A stretch of DNA of 64,000 nucleotides, taken from NCBI GenBank assembly GCA_963555925.1, contig CAUVXJ010000049.1, positions 1 through 64,000 on the forward strand. The letters run 5' to 3'. How positions within the stretch are numbered: the first letter of the stretch is position 1; every line of letters starts with the position of its first letter. Of the stretch, positions 34,247 through 41,647 are shown one piece after another. The position numbers and the translations under genes were made by a program. The notes under the pieces were generated by a model, which was given only the letters and a program-made list of their open reading frames with translations, made no database searches and was not told where the DNA came from. Origin of the DNA: Protofrankia sp963555925. Lineage in GTDB: Bacteria > Actinomycetota > Actinomycetes > Frankiales > Frankiaceae.

Positions 34247-35155
34247 TCAGGCCGCCGTGACCGGCGGTGCGGCGTCATCCGGTGCGGGGCGCGCCACCGG
34301 GCAGCCGCGCGGGAAGGTGCCGAGCTCGGCGATCTCGTAGCCGTCGGGGTAGCTGCGGATGTTGGCTCGCTGGCGGGTGTACAGCGGTTCGGCGCGTGGC
34401 GGCAGGAACCGCACCACCCGCCCGCGCAGCCGCACCGCCGCGGCGCACGCGGCCTGTTCGGCCCGGGATATCCGCGGGTAGCCCAACGCGGCGCGCAACG
34501 CGTCGTCCATCAGCCCCAGCGCGAACCGTCTGATCAGCGCGGCGGGTGCGTGTTGGGTGGGTGGGAACGTGGTGAACAGCCTGAGCGTGGCGTCGGCGAC
34601 GGCGCGCCCGCCCGGGTCGGGGGCGAAGTGTTCGGCTTCGTAGGCGTCAAGATAGGCGGCGAACTCCTGGTAGGTCGCCGGGATTGCCGTCATCCCCATG
34701 TGCCGCCCGAGTTCGCGGTAGTAGTGGGCGTTCGCGACCTTCTCCGTCTCGCTCAGGCGCCGCCAGCCGAACCGGTCGATCCACCGGATCGGGACGACGA
34801 CGAACGTGGACAGCACGTACACGAAATCGTCGTTGGCGATCGGGTAGGCGCCGTGCATCTGGTTCATGCGGCGGATCGCGGTGCGTCCCCCCGGGCCGGT
34901 GAAGCCGTGTTCCAGAACCGCGTCGAGGATGAGTGACGTGTCGTCGTAGCGCTTCTGGACGCGTTCGGTGAGTTCGCCCGTACCGGCGAGCAGGCTCCCG
35001 ATGGATGGAACGGCGTAGGTGCGGAACAACGCGAATGACAGTGACTGGTTGTAGTCCCAGGGGAATTCGTGCGTGAAGCTGATCCGGTAGATCTCGAGGA
35101 AGTCCGTCGTCGGGTCGAGCTGTTCGATGCGGTGCAGCCAGTCGAAGCGCTTCAT
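34247..35155 (-). CDS. MpaB-like (DUF2236) oxygenase family protein
   Basis: 302 residues, mostly helical, with the conserved heme-site-like stretches of DUF2236/latex-clearing relatives: IYRISFTHEFPWDYNQSLSF, RFGWRRLSETEKVANAHYYR, ELGRHMGMTAIPAT. The C-terminal helices contain AALIRRFALGLMDDALRAAL. ATG at 35155 with GGAGGAG six bases upstream. Family members include MpaB of mycophenolic-acid synthesis and rubber oxygenases; substrate here is unknown. Confidence 0.82.
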   Translation of the reverse strand: MKRFDWLHRIEQLDPTTDFLEIYRISFTHEFPWDYNQSLSFALFRTYAVPSIGSLLAGTGELTERVQKRYDDTSLILDAVLEHGFTGPGGRTAIRRMNQMHGAYPIANDDFVYVLSTFVVVPIRWIDRFGWRRLSETEKVANAHYYRELGRHMGMTAIPATYQEFAAYLDAYEAEHFAPDPGGRAVADATLRLFTTFPPTQHAPAALIRRFALGLMDDALRAALGYPRISRAEQAACAAAVRLRGRVVRFLPPRAEPLYTRQRANIRSYPDGYEIAELGTFPRGCPVARPAPDDAAPPVTAA

Positions 35156-35183
35156 CCGGGCTCCTCCCATGGGGCCGAAAGAG

Positions 35184-35295
35184 GATGTGAATCTGATGCT
35201 GCTCCAGTAGCAGTGGATTCACATCGTTGAGAGCGCCCGAGGCTAGGGGCGTGGATCAAGGAGTGGGGCTGGGGTGCGTGCATCGCGAGGCGGAC
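35184..35295. repeat. Dispersed palindrome plus tail, copy C
   Basis: Arms GATGTGAATC (35184-35193) and GATTCACATC (35216-35225) with a degenerated centre, then the tail beginning GAGAGCGCCCGAGG and containing GGATCAAGGAG and GCGTGCATCGCGAGGCGG. It lies between the MpaB start and the end of the zf-HC2/isomerase gene. Confidence 0.8.
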
Positions 35296-35301
35296 GGCTG
35301 G

Positions 35302-36426
35302 TCACGGGCCGGACAACGCCGGGGCGAGCGCAAGCAGCCTGCGGCCGAGCAGATCGTCCCCGGTGATGACGACGTCGAGGTCGTCGATCCTTCTACGGTC
35401 GCCGACGAGCAGGCAGAATTCCACCGTGTCAAGGGTGATCTCGGCTGCGGACGGTGTTCGCGCGGCACCCTCAGCGCCGCCGGCATGCGCGGCACCCTCG
35501 GCACGGTCGTCGGTGGCGCCGACGTGCACCAGCCAGGACCCTCCACCCGGCCCGGTGAGCGTCAGCTCGACGTCACCGGTCGGTGGCTCGCACGCCCCTG
35601 GGATGTCGAGGGTGGACAGCCCGTCGAGCAGCCGCGCGGCAAGGTCGGACATGACGTGCAGGTCGTGGGCGACCGGGTCGGGCAGACGCAGGCGCACGGC
35701 GTGGGCGATGTCGCGGGCGTGGATCCAGGTCTCGAAGGCCCGGGCGGTGAGCTGGTCGGCCACGGACAGCCCGATGCCACCGACCTGGATGGACCGGCCG
35801 GCGAGGTCCGGCTCGGCACGCAGCCGGGCAGCGATCGCGTCGATACCGTCGCGCCACAACGCGCGGGCATATTCCGCTGGTCGGGTGCGGGCATGGGCGA
35901 TCAGCGCCTCGCTGTGGGCGACGACGTCCTGACGATGATCCACCGGCGGATCCGCGGGGATCCCGATCGCGGCGGCGAGCAGGCCGTCGGTGGCGGCGAC
36001 GTGAGTGACCAGGTCGCCGATGGTCCAGCCGAGCACCGGGCTCGGCGCAGCCCGGGCAGCGCCGTCGAGTTCGGCGAGCGCGGACTCGAACAAACCCGCC
36101 GCCGCCGCGAACGGCGCGGCAAAGGCGGGTACCGACGGCGCCGGCCGGCGCCGCGCCAGCGCCGCGGTCAGGACCTGGGCGATCGGCGGTGGCGACTCGG
36201 CGTAGGCGTCCGCAGTGTCAGTGTCGGCGGTGTCGGTGGTGTCGGCTACCGCCCGGCCGGTGAGCGTGGCGAGTGCCACCGCGGCCCGGCGCAGCGTCGT
36301 CGCCTCCTGCGCACACGCCGCGCAGCAGTGGACATGCGCCGTCACCGCCGCGGCCTCCTCGGCGTCGCAGGCGTCGAGCGCCCACGCCCCGAGCAGGTCG
36401 GTCACGTGCCCACCGCCTGCGCTCAC
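35302..36426 (-). CDS. zf-HC2 domain fused to mycothiol-dependent maleylpyruvate-isomerase-like protein
   Basis: 374 residues from a GTG. The first 60 residues look like a zinc-finger anti-sigma module (HVHCCAACAQEATTLRRAA). After a Thr/Asp linker comes an MDMPI-type domain: GLFESALAELDGAA, GWTIGDLVTHVAATDGLLAA with the conserved His, FETWIHARDIAHAVRLRLPD, and a C-terminal sub-domain. MDMPI proteins are mycothiol-linked isomerases or DinB-like metal enzymes. The anti-sigma-like head suggests a sensor rather than a plain enzyme. No partner sigma gene is adjacent. GTG at 36405 is an alternative start. Confidence 0.8.
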   Translation of the reverse strand: MSAGGGHVTDLLGAWALDACDAEEAAAVTAHVHCCAACAQEATTLRRAAVALATLTGRAVADTTDTADTDTADAYAESPPPIAQVLTAALARRRPAPSVPAFAAPFAAAAGLFESALAELDGAARAAPSPVLGWTIGDLVTHVAATDGLLAAAIGIPADPPVDHRQDVVAHSEALIAHARTRPAEYARALWRDGIDAIAARLRAEPDLAGRSIQVGGIGLSVADQLTARAFETWIHARDIAHAVRLRLPDPVAHDLHVMSDLAARLLDGLSTLDIPGACEPPTGDVELTLTGPGGGSWLVHVGATDDRAEGAAHAGGAEGAARTPSAAEITLDTVEFCLLVGDRRRIDDLDVVITGDDLLGRRLLALAPALSGP

Positions 36427-36470
36427 CTGCCCGCGCCCTCCCGTGTACCGACCTCGACCGTTACCTGGAG

Positions 36471-36514
36471 GGCCAAAGGCGATGCGATCGTGGTTTTGGC
36501 GCATCGCCGGAGGC
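36471..36514. repeat. Covarying hairpin element, single copy
   Basis: GGCCAAA, then a perfect 9-bp stem (36478-36486 with 36500-36508) around the loop ATCGTGGTTTTGG, then GGAGGCC. The loop and flanks match the triplicated element at 60228-60404, but the stem sequence is different and still fully paired. Confidence 0.75.
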
Positions 36515-36607
36515 CGAAGTCCCCTGGCCACTAACGGTAGGTCCCGCCGCCGCCGAAAGCCAGCCGTGTGACATCCGGACATCGGGGACCTGTGATCGTT
36601 TAAACGA

Positions 36608-37420
36608 TCATGAGGTCAGGTTGCGGTACTGATGCACGGCAAGCGGTGCGAACACCGCAGCGATGCCCACCGACCAGACCACCGACTGCCACGCCCAGTG
36701 GAGCGCGGGGCCGCCCTCCATGAGTGCCCGCACGGCGTTGATCGTGACGTTGGTCGGCTGCACCGTCGCGTAACCCTGCAGCCAGCCGGGCATGGTGCTC
36801 ACCGGCACGAACGCCGAACTCGGGAACACCATCAGGAAGAACGGCAGGATCGAGGCGACCTGCGCCGTCTCGGGATCCTTCACGGCGAGGCCGATGGATG
36901 CGAACACCCACGACATGGCGTAACCGAACAACAGCACGAGCCCGAGCCCGGCGATGATCGCGGCGGCGGAGTTGTTGAAGCGGAACCCGATCAGGAGCCC
37001 GACCGCGATCATAATCGGCAGTACCACGACGGCGCGGCACAGATCGGCGACGGTCCGTCCGGCGAGTACGGCCGAGCGGGCCATCGGCAGGGCACGGAAC
37101 CGGTCGATGATCCCGCTCTTGAGGTCTTCGGCCAGCCCGACTGAGGTCGCCGCGCCGCCGATGAGCGATGCCTCCACGAATATGGCCGGGACGATGTAGT
37201 TGACATAGACACCGCCGGGGACGGCAATGGCGCCACCGAGGACATAGCGGAACAGCAGCAGGATCAACAGTGGCTGGGCGCTGGAGATGAGGAGCAGCTG
37301 GGGCGTGCGCACGAGCCGGACCAGATTGCGCCGGGCGATCCCGGCGATGTCGCCCAGGGCGACGGTCGGGCTGAGCGACGCCGTGCGCGCCGCCGGTTGG
37401 TCGAGCGTGACGACGTTCAT
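36608..37420 (-). CDS. ABC-2 type transporter permease (DrrB-like)
   Basis: 270 residues with about six membrane helices and the ABC-2 signature region: LLLISSAQPLLILLLFRYVL, a middle IDRFRALPMARSAVLAGRTV, and a final ILPFFLMVFPSSAFVPVSTM. Its start overlaps the ATPase stop by four bases. With the ATPase it forms a daunorubicin-exporter-like DrrAB pair for lipids or drugs. Confidence 0.92.
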   Translation of the reverse strand: MNVVTLDQPAARTASLSPTVALGDIAGIARRNLVRLVRTPQLLLISSAQPLLILLLFRYVLGGAIAVPGGVYVNYIVPAIFVEASLIGGAATSVGLAEDLKSGIIDRFRALPMARSAVLAGRTVADLCRAVVVLPIMIAVGLLIGFRFNNSAAAIIAGLGLVLLFGYAMSWVFASIGLAVKDPETAQVASILPFFLMVFPSSAFVPVSTMPGWLQGYATVQPTNVTINAVRALMEGGPALHWAWQSVVWSVGIAAVFAPLAVHQYRNLTS

Positions 37421-38481
37421 GCGCTCCTCCGCGGGGTTCCGGAGATCGCGGCTATCGGAGCTGGCGGAGCCGTTTCTGCCTGACCGGCCGCGCCGACCGT
37501 GGTCGCGGACCGAGCGGCGGACCCCTCATCGGTCGGCTCGGTCGCGGCGTGGCCGGTCAGCGAGAGGAAGACGTCGTCGAGGGATGGACGCCTGATCCCG
37601 AGATCGTCCAGGGCGACACCGCCGTCGTCGAGACGGCGTCCCGCGGCCAGCAGGACCTTGGCCCCGCCGCCCGTCGGGACGGCGACCCGGCGTCGCTCGG
37701 CGTCCAGCTGGGGCGGACCGTCGCCGAGGTCCGCCAGGAGAGCCGCGACCCGTCCGAGGTCGGCGGGGTCGACGACCCGGGCTTCGAGCACGGCGCCGCC
37801 GGCGCGGGACTTGAGCTCGTCGGCGGTACCGGCGGCGACCACCCGGCCCCGGTCGATGACGACGATCCGGTGCGCGAGGCGTTCGGCCTCCTCGAGGTAC
37901 TGGGTCGTCAGGACGACGGTGGTGCCGTCGGTGACCAGATATTCGATGAGCGTCCACAGCTCGTTGCGGGTCCGCGGGTCCAGGCCGGTGGTGGGTTCGT
38001 CCAGGATCAGTACGGACGGGTGTCCGACGAGGCTCGCGCCGAGGTCGAGACGTCGTCGCATCCCGCCCGAGTAGGTCTTCACCTGGCGGTCGGCGGCCTC
38101 GGTGAGCGAGAAACGCTCCAGTACCTCCTGCGCCCGTCGGCGCCGTTCGGCCTTTCCGACGTGGTAGAGCAGCCCGACCAGTTCGAGGTTCTCCCGCCCG
38201 GTGAGCATCTCGTCCACGGCGGCGTACTGGCCGGCTAGCCCGATCATGGACCGCAGCCGCTGCGCATCCCGCACGACGTCGTAGCCGGCGATCGTCGCCA
38301 GGCCGCCGTCCGGTCGAAGCAGTGTCGCCAGGATCCGCACCAGGGTGGTCTTCCCGGCGCCGTTGGGGCCGAGCAGCCCGAGGACCGTACCGGCGTCGGC
38401 CGTCAGGTCGACGCCTGCCAGTGCGTCGATGGACCCGAATCGCTTGGTGACCGCGCGTACTTCGATCATCGGCGTTGTCAT
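37417..38481 (-). CDS. ABC transporter ATP-binding protein (DrrA-like)
   Basis: 354 residues: Walker A GPNGAGKTT near 40, signature YSGGMRRRLDLGAS near 142, Walker B VLILDEPTTGLD near 163. The C-terminal DrrA-type extension (GIRRPSLDDVFLSLTGHAA) is present. ATG at 38481 with GGGAGGA close upstream. Partner of the permease downstream. Confidence 0.93.
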   Translation of the reverse strand: MTTPMIEVRAVTKRFGSIDALAGVDLTADAGTVLGLLGPNGAGKTTLVRILATLLRPDGGLATIAGYDVVRDAQRLRSMIGLAGQYAAVDEMLTGRENLELVGLLYHVGKAERRRRAQEVLERFSLTEAADRQVKTYSGGMRRRLDLGASLVGHPSVLILDEPTTGLDPRTRNELWTLIEYLVTDGTTVVLTTQYLEEAERLAHRIVVIDRGRVVAAGTADELKSRAGGAVLEARVVDPADLGRVAALLADLGDGPPQLDAERRRVAVPTGGGAKVLLAAGRRLDDGGVALDDLGIRRPSLDDVFLSLTGHAATEPTDEGSAARSATTVGAAGQAETAPPAPIAAISGTPRRSA

Positions 38482-38520
38482 CGTCCTCCCACTCTCCTCG
38501 TCCGGTGGCAGCCTTATCGT

Positions 38521-38564
38521 CGACGGCTCCCGGCCCGTTGTCTCCACCGGGCCGGGAGCCGTCG
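38521..38564. terminator. 17-bp GC-rich hairpin
   Basis: Arms 38521-38537 and 38548-38564 pair perfectly around a ten-base loop. It lies just after the deacetylase stop and before the DrrA-like start, both minus-strand genes, so it fits a terminator that isolates the exporter operon. Confidence 0.7.
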
Positions 38565-38634
38565 TGGGCCATCGAGCCGAAACCGCCGCAGAGCAGGCCA
38601 CCGAGCGGGGTCACAGAGTCGGCGGCCGAGCGGT

Positions 38635-39522
38635 TCAGCCGACGGCCCGGGACGTCTGGAACATGGTGTCCAGGGTCACCGGTTCCAGCTTGCGGTCGGC
38701 GATGAGCTGCTGGATCTGGTCGAACAACCCGAGGATCGTCTGGTGGTTGGCGTGACCGATCATGATCGTTCCTGGTTGCAGGTAGCGGCGGGCCAGGTCC
38801 ATGAGCTGTTCGGGGCTGATCAATGTCGAGTCGCCGAAGCTGCCGTTCCACAACAGGATCCTGGTGAAGCCGAGTTCGCCCACCAGGGCGTTGACATGTC
38901 CGTTGTGTGCACCGTAGGGCGGTCGGAACCAGGGACGGGAGGCGATGCCGAAGGTCCGCTCGATCCAGTCCTCGTTTTTGTCGATGTCCGCGCGGATCGC
39001 GTCGTCCGGGCGACCGAGCAGGTTCAGGTGGGTCCAGGTGTGGTTCGCGATCTGGACCTGGCCGGCTTCGATCAGCGGACGCAGCACGTCGGCGTGGCGA
39101 TCCCAGATCGCCCGATAGGCGCCGTTGGGCGCGAACGTGATTGGAATGCCGGACCGCCGGGCGAACTCCACGTAGCCGGCCACGGTCTCCGGCGAATAGC
39201 CGTCGTCAATTGTGATCGCGATGCGTCGGGTCGGTGCGGGTGCGCCGAATACCACCGACGGGCTGCCGGGCCGGGCCGCCGGGATCGGCGGGAGTGCCCG
39301 CTGGGTTGCTGCTCCGGCCTGCGGCGCGGTGGTCTGAACCTCGATGGTCCGCCCGGGTGCGGATGCGGATGCGGGTGCGGGTGCGGGTGCGGGTACCGGT
39401 TCCGAAATGGGACGCGGCCCGCCGGCAGCGCTGGGTTCCGGTCTCGCAGGGTCGGCCGAGCAGCTGGTCAGGGCCTGCGCCGCGCCGACGGCCAGCAGGG
39501 TGAACAGTGTCCGGCGATCCAT
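38635..39522 (-). CDS. Lipoprotein polysaccharide deacetylase (NodB-like)
   Basis: 295 residues. The signal peptide ends in a lipobox ALTSC with the Cys at 21. A Pro/Ala-rich spacer (hexanucleotide-repeat-coded APAPAPAS) joins the NodB domain: TIDDGY near 103 (catalytic and metal Asp), ANHTWTH near 159 (His ligands), RPPYGAHN near 196. It should deacetylate cell-surface sugars such as peptidoglycan or chitin-like polymers. Confidence 0.9.
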   Translation of the reverse strand: MDRRTLFTLLAVGAAQALTSCSADPARPEPSAAGGPRPISEPVPAPAPAPASASAPGRTIEVQTTAPQAGAATQRALPPIPAARPGSPSVVFGAPAPTRRIAITIDDGYSPETVAGYVEFARRSGIPITFAPNGAYRAIWDRHADVLRPLIEAGQVQIANHTWTHLNLLGRPDDAIRADIDKNEDWIERTFGIASRPWFRPPYGAHNGHVNALVGELGFTRILLWNGSFGDSTLISPEQLMDLARRYLQPGTIMIGHANHQTILGLFDQIQQLIADRKLEPVTLDTMFQTSRAVG

Positions 39523-39605
39523 GGCCGGAACGGTACAAGCAGTTCGAAGAGGGTGTAGTACCGCCGGCGTTCCCCGTGCCGCGGCGAGACGAAGACTTCA
39601 TCATC

Positions 39606-39677
39606 GCTGGTCGGCTGGTCGGCTGGTCGGCTGGTCGGCTGGTCGGCTGGTCGGCTGGTCGGCTGGTCGGCTGGTCG
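39606..39677. repeat. 8-bp tandem repeat, nine perfect units
   Basis: GCTGGTCG is repeated nine times without error. It stands in the 305-base gene-free stretch 39523-39827, upstream of both the deacetylase and the aldehyde-dehydrogenase operon. Copy number can change by slippage, altering spacing to either promoter. As 8 is not a multiple of 3, any reading frame through it would shift too. Confidence 0.95.
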
Positions 39678-39776
39678 GCCGTGGCCCGACGCGGGGTCCC
39701 TTGCCCCCGCTGAAGGCCATCTCAAGTAAGTAGTGCGGCTGGCGCGAGGCTGCTGCTATTGTGACGTGCGTCCCAT

Positions 39777-39803
39777 ACTTTATTGATTTCGACTCAATAA
39801 AGT
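39777..39803. promoter_or_regulatory. Perfect 10-bp inverted repeat before the P450 operon
   Basis: ACTTTATTGA and TCAATAAAGT pair perfectly around a seven-base spacer, 24 bases before the aldehyde dehydrogenase start. The size fits a TetR- or GntR-type operator. Its AT-rich arms stand out in the local GC-rich context. Confidence 0.65.
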
Positions 39804-39827
39804 CAGGCCACGTTCCCGGAGGAGCGC

Positions 39828-41294
39828 ATGGACCGGCGCATGGACCGAAGGACCGGGCTCTACATCGACGGCCGCTGGCGGGCACCGAGCGGTGACGGGA
39901 CGATCGAGGTCGTCGAGGCTGCGACCGAGGAGACCATCGGCGTGGTGCCGGCGGGCGAGGCTGACGATGTCGCCGCCGCCGTCACCGCCGCCCGGGCGGC
40001 CTTCCCGGCCTGGTCGACGAGCCCGATCGAGTCCCGAATCACGCTGCTGCGGGCGCTCGCCGACGGGCTGGACACACGCGGCGGGCAGCTGGCGACGCTG
40101 ATGAGCCGTGAGGTCGGCACGCCGCTGGTCACCTCCGAGCGGGTCCAGGTCGGCCTTGGCGTGTCGGTCATCCGCTCGATCGCGGACGCCGCCGAACGGC
40201 TGCCCGCCCAGGAGCGGATCGGGTCGTCGATCGTGCTGCGGCTCGCCGCCGGAGTGGTCGGTGCGATCACGCCGTGGAACTACCCGCTGTACCAGCTGAC
40301 CGCCAAGGTCGCGCCGGCACTCGCGGCCGGATGCACCGTGGTGGTCAAGCCGAGTAGCGTTGCGCCGCTGGCCGCGTTCGTGCTCGCGGACATCGCCCAC
40401 GAGATCGGTCTGCCCGCCGGTGTCCTGAACATCGTGACGGGCCGTGGGGCTGTGGCCGGGGAGACCCTCGTCAGTCATCCCGAGGTCGACCTGGTCAGCC
40501 TGACCGGGTCGAGCGCCGCGGGCGCCCGGGTCGCCCAGCTCGCCGCGCCCGGTATCAAGCGGCTGACCCTGGAACTCGGCGGCAAGTCCGCCTTCATCCT
40601 CTGCCCGGACGCCGACCTCGACCGCGCGGTGGACAGCGCCGTGCGCGGCTGCTTCGTCAACAACGGCCAGACCTGCTCGGCGACGACCCGGCTGCTGGTC
40701 CCACGCGAACTGCTTGACGAGGTGGAGGAGCGCCTGGTCGCTCTGGTCGGGGCGCACGTGGTGGGCAACCCGCTGGACCCGGCCACCACGATCGGGCCGG
40801 TCGCCTCGGCCGCGCAGGCGCGTTCGATCGCGTCCTACCTGGATAAGGCCGCGCACGAGGGCACCGTGCTCGTCGGCGGTCCAGGCCCCGTGCCCGGACT
40901 CGACCGCGGGTACTTCGTGCGTCCCACCGTGGTGAGCCGCCTCGGCAACGACGCCGTCCTCGCCCGCGAAGAGATCTTCGGCCCGGTGCTCGCGGTCATC
41001 CCGGTCGCGGACGTCGACGAGGCTGTCACCGTCGCCAACGACTCCGACTACGGCCTGTCCGGTGCGGTGTTCGCCGCGGACGACGCCGCCGCGGTTGCGG
41101 TGGCGCGCCGGTTGCGCACCGGCCAGGTCGCGATCAACGGCGGCCGGTTCAACGTGCGCGCCCCGTTCGGCGGCTTCCGGCGCTCCGGTGTCGGACGTGA
41201 GCTGGGCGAACATGGCTTGGCGGAGTACTTCGAGCTGATGTCGCTACAGCTGCCGGAGGATGCCGGCCGTGCGTCGGGACCGGCCGTGGCATGA
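39828..41294 (+). CDS. NAD(P)-dependent aldehyde dehydrogenase
   Basis: 488 residues with all family marks: GAITPWNYPLYQ near 145, the catalytic Glu in LELGGKSA near 252, the catalytic Cys in NNGQTCSATTR near 285, and EEIFGPVLAV near 383. GGAGGAG precedes the ATG. First gene of a five-gene operon, overlapping the ABM gene by four bases. It would oxidise an aldehyde made by the P450 or SDR members; this is inference. Confidence 0.94.
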   Translation: MDRRMDRRTGLYIDGRWRAPSGDGTIEVVEAATEETIGVVPAGEADDVAAAVTAARAAFPAWSTSPIESRITLLRALADGLDTRGGQLATLMSREVGTPLVTSERVQVGLGVSVIRSIADAAERLPAQERIGSSIVLRLAAGVVGAITPWNYPLYQLTAKVAPALAAGCTVVVKPSSVAPLAAFVLADIAHEIGLPAGVLNIVTGRGAVAGETLVSHPEVDLVSLTGSSAAGARVAQLAAPGIKRLTLELGGKSAFILCPDADLDRAVDSAVRGCFVNNGQTCSATTRLLVPRELLDEVEERLVALVGAHVVGNPLDPATTIGPVASAAQARSIASYLDKAAHEGTVLVGGPGPVPGLDRGYFVRPTVVSRLGNDAVLAREEIFGPVLAVIPVADVDEAVTVANDSDYGLSGAVFAADDAAAVAVARRLRTGQVAINGGRFNVRAPFGGFRRSGVGRELGEHGLAEYFELMSLQLPEDAGRASGPAVA

Positions 41295-41647
41295 CCGACG
41301 GCGAGTTACAGCATGGGGTTGGGGTTCTCGGCGTGGTACGGGCGCACCCGGGATGTGAGGCCGCGCTCGGCGCGGCGCTCCGGGCCCTGGTCGAGTTCGC
41401 CCGCAACGAGCCCGAGACCGTCCTGTTCGCCCTGCATGCCGTACGCGACCGGCCGGGTTCATACGTCCTGTTCGAGCGGTACCGCAACGAGCAGGCGTGG
41501 CTGCGTCACCGGCGCAGTTCCGCGATGGAGAGCTTCAAGGACGACATGGAGCGGCTCGTGGCCGAACGTGAGATCACCGTTCTCGTTCCCGACGCCACCT
41601 TCGGGCTACCCGACACAGGTGCGCCGAGCAAAGGAGGGGTGCAGTGA
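41291..41647 (+). CDS. ABM-family (quinol) monooxygenase-like protein
   Basis: 118 residues with a dimeric alpha+beta ferredoxin-like pattern: VLGVVRAHPGCEAALGAALR, NEPETVLFALHAVRDRPGSY, VLFERYRNEQAWLRHR, and SFKDDMERLVAE. ABM proteins oxidise quinols or degrade heme-like rings without cofactor, or act as small-molecule binders. ATGA and GTGA overlaps join it to both neighbours. Confidence 0.82.
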   Translation: MTDGELQHGVGVLGVVRAHPGCEAALGAALRALVEFARNEPETVLFALHAVRDRPGSYVLFERYRNEQAWLRHRRSSAMESFKDDMERLVAEREITVLVPDATFGLPDTGAPSKGGVQ

